Source of the DNA: Acidobacteriota bacterium
GTDB taxonomy: Bacteria > Acidobacteriota > Terriglobia > Terriglobales > Acidobacteriaceae
Direction of reading: 5' to 3'
Assembly: GCA_021846945.1 (NCBI GenBank)
Contig: JAJZVZ010000048.1
Location: 1 to 32,088 of the forward strand
Length of the DNA stretch: 32,088 bases
In this document: positions 8,298-16,345 of the stretch, one piece after another
Numbering within the stretch: the first letter of the stretch is position 1
How the letters are laid out: every line of letters begins with the position of its first letter
The notes under the pieces: model-generated
Database searches by the model: none
What the model was told of the DNA's origin: nothing
The model's input: only the letters and a program-made list of their open reading frames with translations
Translations under genes and position numbers: made by a program

Positions 8298-8486
8298 TTA
8301 TGCCTTGGCGATCTTGCCGCTCTTGATGCAGCTCGTGCAGACGCGCAGACGCTTGGGCGCGCCGTTGATCAGGGCCTTCACCACCTGCAGATTCACTTCC
8401 CAGCGGCGGCGAGTGACGTTGTGCGCGTGAGAGATGTTGTTGCCGAACTGCGGCCCCTTGCCGCAGATGTCGCATACCTTTGCCAT
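8298..8486 (-). CDS. rpmB: 50S ribosomal protein L28
   Basis: L28 is a small protein of the large ribosomal subunit. The 62-residue sequence is typical: [16 protein letters not shown] at the N-terminus, [15 protein letters not shown] in the middle and a C-terminal [11 protein letters not shown]. Two CxxC pairs (Cys5/Cys8 and Cys49/Cys52) mark the zinc-binding form rather than the cysteine-free paralogue used under zinc shortage. GGAG 7 nt before the ATG sets the start. A promoter-like pair lies about 95 bp upstream, and a terminator follows the gene. As often seen, it is a single-gene unit. Confidence 0.96.
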   Translation of the reverse strand: MAKVCDICGKGPQFGNNISHAHNVTRRRWEVNLQVVKALINGAPKRLRVCTSCIKSGKIAKA

Positions 8487-8577
8487 CGTTCTACTCCAAT
8501 TGATCCACTATTTTGCGGCGCCGGAACGGATGGAAAGGCGCACAAGGACACACCCACCTTCGGCTTGCCGAATCTTC

Positions 8578-8604
8578 AGTATACCGGAACCGGCGGCCCG
8601 GCAA
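8578..8604 (-). promoter_or_regulatory. candidate promoter of rpmB
   Basis: On the minus strand TTGCCG (8604-8599) and TATACT (8583-8578) are 15 bp apart. A short palindrome, TTCGGCTTGCCGAA read on the plus strand (8559-8572), lies at the expected transcript start. The site is well placed for rpmB at 8486, though the spacer is shorter than usual. Confidence 0.45.
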
Positions 8605-8629
8605 AAGGCGCCCCGGGTTTTGCTTTCGC

Positions 8630-9400
8630 CTACTGTCTCCCGAAGCGGACGACAAAACCGGTGGTAAATCCGAGGCTGTTCTGCATGGACGAGCCGAAGC
8701 CGGTGGCGAAGTAATCGCCTCCCAGGCGCCAGGCAAAGCCGGGGCTGATATTGTACTCGCCCAGCAGGCTGGCATTGATGGCGTAGGTATAGCCATTCGG
8801 GTAAAGGCCCAGCGCCGTGCTGCCGAAACCGTTGGTGTCGCCAGAGAAATTGCCATGAGCAATTCCGGCCATAACGCGGCCAGAGACGGAATATTTCGGC
8901 TGAAGGTAGAAGCGGTAAGTAGGCCCGAAAAGTCCGGAGTATACGCTGATGGCCGGCAGGGTAAGAGACGCAAAGTTGAGGCCCACGTAGGGGGTGCCGT
9001 AGTAGCCGCGGGCATTGGCGGTGAACCCCAGGCGCTCACTGTAATAGCGGGTGATCGCAGTGTCCCATCCATAAAGATTTACGCGCTGGCGCGACGGCCC
9101 AGGGGTAAAGCGCAGGAAATCCATGGTCAGGTTGGTTTCGTAGAGGTGGTCGTAAGTCTGATGAATGGCGGCTGCGCGGCGTTGCAGGCGGCGCGCCCGG
9201 ATGCGAGCCTGCACGGTCAATTCGCCAGGCGTCAGTTGCGGCGTCTGTTGCGCTTGGCCCTGGCCCTGATTCTGGGCCGAAGTCGCTGCCGGATTTTGTG
9301 CTGGGGTTGACGAAGAACTGCTGGGGCTTTGAGCCAGCGCGGCGTACGAGGCTGGCAATCCCAGCGCCAGCAGAAGCGCAAGACGTCGAAAAGAGTGCAT
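8630..9400 (-). CDS. outer-membrane beta-barrel-like protein, 256 aa
   Basis: I do not recognise a named family. The protein begins with a clear Sec signal peptide (about residues 1-23, ending ALAQ), followed by a low-complexity Ser/Pro/Gln/Ala linker to about residue 55. The remainder is rich in Tyr, Gly and Phe in alternating strand-like stretches and ends in VVRFGRQ, as expected of a small outer-membrane barrel or surface protein. The pattern is like the secreted barrel proteins common in Acidobacteriota. The ATG at 9400 has GGAGGA 13 nt upstream and sits exactly at the signal peptide. The frame is open further upstream but that part is not protein-like. The substrate or role is unknown. 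Confidence 0.75.
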   Translation of the reverse strand: MHSFRRLALLLALGLPASYAALAQSPSSSSSTPAQNPAATSAQNQGQGQAQQTPQLTPGELTVQARIRARRLQRRAAAIHQTYDHLYETNLTMDFLRFTPGPSRQRVNLYGWDTAITRYYSERLGFTANARGYYGTPYVGLNFASLTLPAISVYSGLFGPTYRFYLQPKYSVSGRVMAGIAHGNFSGDTNGFGSTALGLYPNGYTYAINASLLGEYNISPGFAWRLGGDYFATGFGSSMQNSLGFTTGFVVRFGRQ

Positions 9401-9702
9401 CAGGTTCGAGTTTCCTCCACGGGAGTACGGAAGCACGCAACAAAAGACAACAACGCTTCCCCCATTAGCTATTAAATCATTTGGGGCGAGGGTTGTGTGT
9501 GACTGGCTGCCGATTAGACTCCAGATGGGATCGAATGGGTGGCTGGGACGCCCCGGCGGACTGGATGAATCAGCCGGTTCGCGGGCGCCGATCGAGGGCC
9601 CCGCGCCTTGGCGAATATCCAAAATCTGGTCACCGGTCATCGCCAAACACGGAAGGATGGGGAAATGCAGTAGGATGAGTCAACGGAGGTTGCATCAAAA
9701 TT
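9401..9702. other. divergent intergenic region
   Basis: This spacer of 302 bp separates the minus-strand barrel protein gene from the plus-strand cytochrome gene, so it must hold both promoters. An AT-rich patch near 9465-9482 (TTAGCTATTAAATCATTT) is the likeliest promoter zone for the minus-strand gene. I cannot assign individual elements and see no gene here. Confidence 0.4.
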
Positions 9703-10278
9703 ATGGGTCGCTTTTTGCTGGGAATCATCGTGGGCATTGTGCTCATTCCCCTTGTCGTGCTCGGCTGGTTAAAGTTTGGCCACCCGCCGGTAGCTGTCGC
9801 TGATCCGCCTCTGCCGATGGAGAGGCAAATTACCCACATTGCGCTGCACGCACGCATCAACAGCGAGATGATTCACACGCCGCCCATCCAGCCCACTGAC
9901 GATAATCTGCTGGCTGGCGCCCAAATCTACCACGACCAGTGCGCGGTGTGCCACGGTTCTCAAGGCAAGCCCTCGCCCCTGGGCCCGCACTTGTTTCCCC
10001 ATGCCCCGCAGCTTTGGGAGAAACACCACAACGGCAACGTCGTGGGCGTAAGCGACGATCCGCCGGGGGCAACCTACTGGAAGGTGGCCAACGGCATCCG
10101 GCTCACGGGCATGCCCGCTTTCAACCGCATCCTGAATGACGACCAGATGTGGCAGGTGAGCCTCCTGCTGGCGAATGCCGACAAGCCGCTCTCGCCCGCC
10201 GCTCTAAGCATTGTGCGCGATGAGCCGCCACCAGCCCCGGTAGCCGCCGCGCCCGCGAAAATGAAGAGGAAGAGATAG
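9703..10278 (+). CDS. membrane-anchored cytochrome c, class I
   Basis: The 191-residue protein has one N-terminal membrane anchor (about 4-23) followed by a periplasmic cytochrome c domain. The heme-binding CAVCH motif is at 80-84, and the distal ligand is probably Met137 in LTGMPAF. The spacing fits a single c-type heme used for electron transfer to an oxidase or from a dehydrogenase. The C-terminal tail is rich in Pro, Ala and Lys. The GGAGG ribosome site is 13 nt from the ATG, rather far. There is no oxidase or dehydrogenase gene beside it, so the partner is unknown. A strong terminator follows. Confidence 0.9.
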   Translation: MGRFLLGIIVGIVLIPLVVLGWLKFGHPPVAVADPPLPMERQITHIALHARINSEMIHTPPIQPTDDNLLAGAQIYHDQCAVCHGSQGKPSPLGPHLFPHAPQLWEKHHNGNVVGVSDDPPGATYWKVANGIRLTGMPAFNRILNDDQMWQVSLLLANADKPLSPAALSIVRDEPPPAPVAAAPAKMKRKR

Positions 10279-10304
10279 TAGCTTTGGTAGTTGCCAGCGA
10301 ACAC

Positions 10305-10330
10305 AGGGCCGGATTTATCCGGCCCTCTTC
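10305..10330 (+). terminator. intrinsic terminator after the cytochrome c gene
   Basis: A perfect 9-bp GC-rich stem (AGGGCCGGA / TCCGGCCCT, 10305-10326) with the loop TTTA is followed by CTTC. It lies 27 bp past the stop codon. Confidence 0.8.
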
Positions 10331-10377
10331 ATTCGCCGCCCGATCCAGCCGGTGACGGCGGCCGCAGGAGTGTACCC

Positions 10378-10506
10378 ATGAGCCTGCTCGCTTTACTACG
10401 CAAGGGACTTGGCTACATGCTCATGTGCATGGGCGCTTCCAGTCCCGATACGACGAAGAAGAAACCCAGCCCGAAGCCTGCGGCGAAACCGGGTTCCGGA
10501 CTGTAA
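10378..10506 (+). CDS. small protein, 42 aa, hydrophobic N-terminus, Lys/Pro tail
   Basis: This short open frame codes for 42 residues with an amphipathic or membrane-seeking N-terminal half (MSLLALLRKGLGYMLMCMG) and a basic Lys/Pro/Ser tail. A GCAGGAG ribosome site with 8-nt spacing precedes the ATG, which is the main evidence that it is real. It lies beyond the terminator of the cytochrome gene, so it would need its own promoter. An upstream start at 10291 would run through the terminator hairpin and is unlikely. I do not know its family. A small membrane-associated protein is the best guess. Confidence 0.5.
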   Translation: MSLLALLRKGLGYMLMCMGASSPDTTKKKPSPKPAAKPGSGL

Positions 10507-10618
10507 CCTGCACAGGCTGCAAAAAAACTGCTCAGGAAGTGGACACACAAAGAATTCTCAGCCTGCGCGGAGGGCTCTTCTTGTCGAAGACCTTCTGAAG
10601 CGAGCCGACGCAGCAGCC

Positions 10619-11500
10619 CTACGCCGCTGCGATCAGCTGCGCGAGCTGGTTCTGCTCCGGGATTGACTCCGCGCCAATGGTGAAGGCGTCGAGCGCATCC
10701 GTCCCGAGCGCAAAGCGGATTGCCTCGCCGGGCCGGTCGCGCAGAGCGCCCTGGCCCAGGATCTTCATGCCAATCACGCCCTTGCCCTGCGCCTTCATTT
10801 GCTTGAGCACCCCGGCCACGGTTTCGGGATCGGAGTCCATGTAGCGGCCAAGGGGATTCAGCCGCGCCAGATCGACCTCGACCCACGGCGAAGCTGCCGC
10901 GGCCCGCAGCGCCTGGATGGTGTGGCAGGAGCAGCCGTGGGCGCGGATGATGCCCTTCTCTTTGGCCTCGGAAAGCACGTCCATCACTGGGCGGTAGCGC
11001 GTGGTCCAGTCGGCCTCCGTCAGCACGTGCATCAACACAATGTCGATCGTGTCCACGCCGAGTTCCTTGCGGAAGCGGTCCAGATCGGCGCGCACGCCGG
11101 CGGCAGTGCGGTTGTCCGTCTTGGTGAGCACGGTCACCTTATCGCGCGGCAATTGCTTGAGCGCGGCGGCCACGCCGAAGTGGCTGCCATAGGCGTCGGC
11201 GGTGTCAAAAAAGCGCAGGCCGTTCTCGTGGTACCCGTTGAGCAGCAGATTGACAAAGGCCGTTTCTCCCAGCCGGGTCTGGTCGGAATGGCCGTGACCG
11301 CCGATGGTTCCCGTGCCCATGGCCAGGCGGCTGGTGCGAATGCCGGTGTTGCCGAGGACGATCTCATCGTGGGCGCTGAACTTGTGGGGCAACGGATCGG
11401 CATCGAGCCAGGCGGTGGGAGCAGCATGCGCGGCGGCGCTCGAGAGCCACGCAGCCCCGACGGCCTGGGCTGAACGGCGGAGGAATTCTCTTCTCAACAT
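10619..11500 (-). CDS. aldo/keto reductase with Tat signal
   Basis: This is an NAD(P)H-dependent oxidoreductase of the aldo/keto reductase superfamily, 293 residues. The N-terminus MLRREFLRRSAQ followed by an alanine-rich stretch to about residue 27 is a twin-arginine signal, so the folded enzyme should be sent to the periplasm. The catalytic tetrad is complete: Asp99 and Tyr104 in DTADAYG, Lys127 in LTKTD, and His158 in LMHVL. The C-terminal part IGAESIPEQNQL resembles the nucleotide-binding end of the barrel. The ATG at 11500 is preceded by AGGAGA with 7-nt spacing. An ATG 30 nt further up would spoil the Tat signal. The substrate is unknown. It is a single-gene unit. Confidence 0.9.
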   Translation of the reverse strand: MLRREFLRRSAQAVGAAWLSSAAAHAAPTAWLDADPLPHKFSAHDEIVLGNTGIRTSRLAMGTGTIGGHGHSDQTRLGETAFVNLLLNGYHENGLRFFDTADAYGSHFGVAAALKQLPRDKVTVLTKTDNRTAAGVRADLDRFRKELGVDTIDIVLMHVLTEADWTTRYRPVMDVLSEAKEKGIIRAHGCSCHTIQALRAAAASPWVEVDLARLNPLGRYMDSDPETVAGVLKQMKAQGKGVIGMKILGQGALRDRPGEAIRFALGTDALDAFTIGAESIPEQNQLAQLIAAA

Positions 11501-12217
11501 GACGTACTCTCCTTTGCCCCTACCATACACAGGTGCTCATAGCAGAGAAAAGTGATTTTTTCGGCATCGGGAAAGACCCAGGCAAGCGATTCCATATCTG
11601 GTATGCGTCCAGAGCCTGTCTTCACGCACACATCTTCCAGCAGGGCAGAAGGCTACTCATGCTGAAAGCGAGCCCCATCACTTCCGGGCATTCGCCTCTT
11701 CGGCACATACGTTCTGGGATCGGTTTTTTCAGATGCCTCAATGGCGGATCGAGGATTGGTCAGGCTTCTCCTGCCAGCGGGGAAGCTCCTTTGGAGTCGA
11801 GAGAGGCTGACTCATCCATCGCCAGAACGCCCGGCGGCCTCCGCGGCGATAGGCGCCTGCCAGATTTCTATCCGAAAAGTTACCAGTTGACCTCATCCCA
11901 AGTTCAGGTAAGCGCTGCCAAAACTCATAAAAATAATAGGAAACCACTGCAAACCTTACGTATGAAGGCGCGTCAAAGGCGGATAAGACTAGCAGACACA
12001 TGGCGCTGTTAGCCCGATGAATAGATGTTGATACGTAGACATTTATAAACCGGGCCCAGATGCGCGTACGCCTGCCATTCCGCGAGGAAATCATTCCTTC
12101 CGGACGTTGCGGGAGGGGGTGGCGTGCAGGCGTGCGGAATGTAAGGCGGTCGGGAAGCTGTCGAACCCGGCTGCGCAAGACCGTCGCGTCAACCGTTCTT
12201 CGGGAGGAAAGACTCGA
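11501..12217. other. long intergenic region upstream of the TonB-dependent receptor
   Basis: This 717-bp stretch lies between divergent genes. An AT-rich part from about 11915 to 12050 is the likeliest promoter zone for the receptor gene. Open frames here on both strands have no recognisable protein character and no good ribosome sites. I see no RNA gene or repeat. Confidence 0.4.
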
Positions 12218-15200
12218 ATGAAGGACTTAGCCAGTTGTCTGACGCGCACCTTCCGCAAGCCGAAGGTGCCCTTTTTTGCGGTCATCGCCGCCCTGGGGCT
12301 GGCGATGTACTGTATGAGCGCCGTAGCTCAAAGCGGCGCCGGCTCCATCCAGGGAACCGTGGAAGATTCAACCCGTGCTGTTATACCGGGAGCGAGCATT
12401 CGCGTGGTCAACATGGCCACGGGAGTAGCAGCTACCGCAACATCCAATGAAGTTGGTTTCTATCAGGTGCCGGGACTGTTTACAGGAAGCTATGAGGTAA
12501 CGGTTACCGCGCCTAACATGAGTAGCTACCGGGCGACGGTCCAGCTTCAGGTGGCGCAGGCGGCTATCGTCAACCCCACCCTGAGTGCTGGGGCTGTAAC
12601 GCAACAGGTGGAAGTGGCCGCGAGTATCGTGCAGTTGACCACCACCGACAACGGCACCATCAGCTCAACGCTCGAAGCCAACCGCATTAACCAGTTGCCG
12701 ATGAACGGACGCATGCTGCTGACGTTGACCGGTTTGACCACGCCAGGCCTGGAGGGGACCGGCCAGCGCGCCAACGGCCTGATGCCAGAAGCGCTGGAAT
12801 ATGTGCAGGACGGCGCGCCGCTCACCAACCGCAACTTCGGCGGCGTGGGGAACTCGACGCAGGCCCAGCTGCCCGATCCTGATGCCGTGCAGGAAGTCCG
12901 CATGGAAACCACCAACACCAGCGCCATGTACTCCGCGCCGGCTACGGGCCTCATTACCACAAAATCGGGCACCAACTCGATTCACGGCTCGTTCTTTGAG
13001 ACTGCGCGCAACAATGCGGTCGGCATCGCCAAGGGCCGTCAGAACCCCTATAACTATGCCGCGCCACACCTGGTGCGCAATGAGTTCGGCGCCTCGGCGG
13101 GCGGGCCGATCGTCATCCCGGGAGCGTACAACGGCAGGGACAAGAGCTTCTGGTTCTTCGCCTATGAGCGCTACTCGCTGGCCGCCACCACCAATGACCT
13201 CACCACCGTACCAACAAACGCAATGCGGGCCGGTGATTGGAGTGGATTGACCGACGCCAGCGGTGTGCCATTGCAGTTGTACGATCCGGCGACAACCACC
13301 TATAATCCGGCCGGCGGTCCCAACGGCAGTTGGCCTCGCCAGGCGTTCGTAAACAACCAGATTCCGATCGGCCGTCTCTCGCCCGCAACCAAGCAGCTCT
13401 ACGCCATCACGCCTACGCAAACCTCCAACGACAACCCGATGGTGACGAGCAACTTTATCTCACCCAACGCGCAATGGGTGCCGATTCCGACAATGACTTT
13501 CCGTCTCGACCAAAGCTTCAACGAGACCAACAAGGCGTATCTGCGGTTTACCGACAACATTCAGACCAACCGGGCGTTGCGCAACTACCCGAATCCCACT
13601 CCGGCCACTATCGCGTACGGTAATTTTCCCTTCTGCGCGGACGATTGCCAGAACATCAACATCGCCACCTTCAGCAGCGCTCTTGGTTACACGCACGTCT
13701 TCTCGCCGGCCTTCTTCTCGGAGACCATCTACAGCATGATGTGGTTTAACCAGTATGTGGGCGGCGGCGGCAACGTGAATCTGAACTACGAGAGTATGCT
13801 GGGGCTGCCCAACAACTTCGGCCAGACCGGCTTCCCGAACATCGGTTCATCATCGAGCCCGGGATCCAAGGCGGTAACGACCCTGATCAAGCCGTATGGC
13901 GGCACGATGTACAACTACCAGGAAGCGCAGATCATCTTCAACCTGGACCAGAACTTCACGAAGACAGTTGGCAAGCACCAGATGCAGTTCGGCGGCCGCT
14001 GGCGCCACGAGCGGTTCATGTACCTGCCCGACCGGTCTTCAGACCAGGTCAGCTTTGGTCAATATGCGACAGCGCTCGAAGATCCCACCTCGGGCACGAA
14101 CTACAGCGCCACGCCGCATACGGGCGGCACGGATGCCGATTTCTTCCTCGGCGCCGCATCACAATACTCGATCAATCTGCAGCCGCCAAGAGTCCACTAC
14201 CATGACATGGAGTTCGACGGCTACTTCCAGGACAACTACCACGTCAGCAGAAATCTGGTTGTCAACCTTGGCCTGCGCTACGAAAACCATCCCGGCGCGT
14301 GGACAAAGTACGGACTCACAGAGGCCTTCGACCTCAAGAACAGAGCCCAGGTGCTGCAGTATCCATTGTCCTACTACATCGCCCGCGGCTATACGACCCA
14401 GGCCATCGTCACCAACCTGCAAAACCTTGGTGTCGTATTCGAGACCCCGCAGCAGGCCGGATTTCCGACCAAGATGATCCGGAACTATCCGTGGAACTTC
14501 AGCCCGCGCGTTGGCCTGGCCTACCAGCCCTTCGGCGGCAAATATGGCACCGTGATCCGTGGCGCGTATGGGCGGTACATCTATCCCGTCCCGGTGCGCA
14601 ACTCGATCCGCAACACAACCACCGGCGTGCCTTTTGTAGCGAATTACTATCAGAGCTATGTATCGGCGGCCCAGTCGCCGGATAGCCTGCCGAACTATCT
14701 GCTGCGTACGCCGCAGGCAATCATCATGGGGCAGAACAGCAGCAACCAGGTAAACAGCGCCACAACCAACTCCATCCTGCCGGGATTTAACCTCTGGGCG
14801 CTGGCGCCCAACCAGGCGCCCGATTTCGTGACCCAGATGAACTTCACCGTCGAGCAGCCGCTGAAGGGCAACTCGGCGCTCCGGCTCACCTGGCTGTGGA
14901 GTCACGGCACCAACCTGGACCACTACTACTACTTCAACCAGCATCCCTCGAACTACGTCTGGGAGATGATGACCGGAACTGTTCCACCCACCGGCGGAGC
15001 GTCCGCGATCGGCACGCCTCAGTATGCCGCTACCGGCACCGGCCCTTATGACAAGATCATCTATGGCGGCGGGATGAACTGGGATTCGAAGGATGGCTGG
15101 TCCAACGACAACGCTTTACAAGTCAACTACCAGCGGCTTTTTCATCGCGGAATTGCATATCAGGTCAGCTATATCTGGTCCAAGCCCTTCAGGATGGGCG

Positions 15201-16105
15201 GCAACTACTTCCGCGACGCCAATGTCTACAATAAGGACTCCTATTTCGGCAATGCGGGCGGAATAGGAGTGATGACCTCGCCGTACGGCACGGTCACGAC
15301 GCCAACGCTGCCCCCGCCGCAGCCGAGTGGTATAGCCCCCTACGCCAACTGGCATGCAATGAATAAGTATGCCGGTTATATCGTTGACACCGCCATACCA
15401 AAACAGCACATCCTGGCCAATGGAATCGTGGATATGCCCTTCGGGCGCGGCAAGCGTTTCGCGAGCAATGCCAACGCATTCCTGAATCAGGTAATCGGCG
15501 GATTCCAGGTTGCCGGCAGCGGAAGCGTCGTTTCACAAAGCTTCTACCCTGCGGCCAGCAATTGGGGAGCGATCAATCCGATCCATACGTACAAACAAGG
15601 CAAGAAGCAGATCACTGACTGCCGCAGCGGCGTTTGCCACCCGGCATACATGTGGTTCAACGGCTACATTCCGCCGGGACTGATCAATGCTTCCACGAAG
15701 GGAGTCAGCGGTCTCCCGTCTGGCTATGCGGCCTATGCCAGCCCCATCGACACAACGGTGGGCACGGCCAATTACAACACCAACCGGGTGAACGTAAAGC
15801 TGAACAGTGGCGAAACGGTCCTGGTGGATTATTCGCCGGGCCCCGTGGGCGCGCACCCTTATTCGCACACAAACCTCAACGGGCCAATGAACTATACGGT
15901 TGATCTCTCGGTATTCAAGGTCTTTCCGATTACGGAAAGGATGAATCTGAGGGTGAACGTGGATGCTTTCAACGCCTTCAACGTGCAGGGATTCAACAAC
16001 CCGAACACCACCGACGGCGTACAGCAGATCGCTCCGGGCGTGGGAGTGGCGAGTTCCTACAATACCCCGCGCCAACTGCAGTTCACCATGCGGTTCACCT
16101 TCTAA
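12218..16105 (+). CDS. Oar-like TonB-dependent receptor with carboxypeptidase-regulatory-like domain
   Basis: This outer-membrane protein of 1295 residues belongs to the large Oar-like receptors abundant in Acidobacteriota. It has a signal peptide (about 1-38, cut after AVA), a carboxypeptidase-regulatory-like beta-sandwich (about 43-125, GSIQGTVEDSTRAVIPGASI at its start), a plug domain beginning near 140 with the LPMNGR motif near 160-165, and a very long beta-barrel. The C-terminus NTPRQLQFTMRFTF ends in the aromatic residue typical of barrel insertion. Such proteins import large ligands, often glycans, using TonB-ExbBD energy. The GGGAGGAA site just before 12218 sets this start, although the frame is open from 12107. 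It is a single-gene unit with its own terminator. The ligand is unknown. Confidence 0.93.
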   Translation: MKDLASCLTRTFRKPKVPFFAVIAALGLAMYCMSAVAQSGAGSIQGTVEDSTRAVIPGASIRVVNMATGVAATATSNEVGFYQVPGLFTGSYEVTVTAPNMSSYRATVQLQVAQAAIVNPTLSAGAVTQQVEVAASIVQLTTTDNGTISSTLEANRINQLPMNGRMLLTLTGLTTPGLEGTGQRANGLMPEALEYVQDGAPLTNRNFGGVGNSTQAQLPDPDAVQEVRMETTNTSAMYSAPATGLITTKSGTNSIHGSFFETARNNAVGIAKGRQNPYNYAAPHLVRNEFGASAGGPIVIPGAYNGRDKSFWFFAYERYSLAATTNDLTTVPTNAMRAGDWSGLTDASGVPLQLYDPATTTYNPAGGPNGSWPRQAFVNNQIPIGRLSPATKQLYAITPTQTSNDNPMVTSNFISPNAQWVPIPTMTFRLDQSFNETNKAYLRFTDNIQTNRALRNYPNPTPATIAYGNFPFCADDCQNINIATFSSALGYTHVFSPAFFSETIYSMMWFNQYVGGGGNVNLNYESMLGLPNNFGQTGFPNIGSSSSPGSKAVTTLIKPYGGTMYNYQEAQIIFNLDQNFTKTVGKHQMQFGGRWRHERFMYLPDRSSDQVSFGQYATALEDPTSGTNYSATPHTGGTDADFFLGAASQYSINLQPPRVHYHDMEFDGYFQDNYHVSRNLVVNLGLRYENHPGAWTKYGLTEAFDLKNRAQVLQYPLSYYIARGYTTQAIVTNLQNLGVVFETPQQAGFPTKMIRNYPWNFSPRVGLAYQPFGGKYGTVIRGAYGRYIYPVPVRNSIRNTTTGVPFVANYYQSYVSAAQSPDSLPNYLLRTPQAIIMGQNSSNQVNSATTNSILPGFNLWALAPNQAPDFVTQMNFTVEQPLKGNSALRLTWLWSHGTNLDHYYYFNQHPSNYVWEMMTGTVPPTGGASAIGTPQYAATGTGPYDKIIYGGGMNWDSKDGWSNDNALQVNYQRLFHRGIAYQVSYIWSKPFRMGGNYFRDANVYNKDSYFGNAGGIGVMTSPYGTVTTPTLPPPQPSGIAPYANWHAMNKYAGYIVDTAIPKQHILANGIVDMPFGRGKRFASNANAFLNQVIGGFQVAGSGSVVSQSFYPAASNWGAINPIHTYKQGKKQITDCRSGVCHPAYMWFNGYIPPGLINASTKGVSGLPSGYAAYASPIDTTVGTANYNTNRVNVKLNSGETVLVDYSPGPVGAHPYSHTNLNGPMNYTVDLSVFKVFPITERMNLRVNVDAFNAFNVQGFNNPNTTDGVQQIAPGVGVASSYNTPRQLQFTMRFTF

Positions 16106-16132
16106 AGATCAACGCGAGCACAAGAAGCAATC

Positions 16133-16169
16133 AGCCTCGGCCGGGCAACTGGCCGGGGCTGATCTTTTT
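16133..16169 (+). terminator. intrinsic terminator after the TonB-dependent receptor
   Basis: A 10-bp stem (AGCCTCGGCC / GGCCGGGGCT, one wobble) with an 8-nt loop is followed by GATCTTTTT. It lies 27 bp past the stop codon. Confidence 0.85.
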
Positions 16170-16345
16170 GTAAGTCTTCGGGCGTGCTCGACTCCGGCAG
16201 CCCCTTTTCCTCAACCTGCTCTGCGCTGCGGCCGTTCGCGGAATTCTTCTCGCGGGGCGAATAGAAGGTCCTCGATCTTCGGATAACGGCTCACAGTTTC
16301 CAAAGCCCCCCGTACAATGGACAAAGGGAGCGCGAACCCCGAGCG

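Noticed and set aside
11533-12012. 159-residue plus-strand frame in the gap before the TonB-dependent receptor
   Set aside because: It has no ribosome site, no recognisable motif, and crosses the AT-rich likely promoter zone.
12107-12217. Upstream start of the TonB-dependent receptor
   Set aside because: It would add 37 polar residues ahead of the signal peptide. The ATG at 12218 has a strong GGGAGGAA ribosome site.
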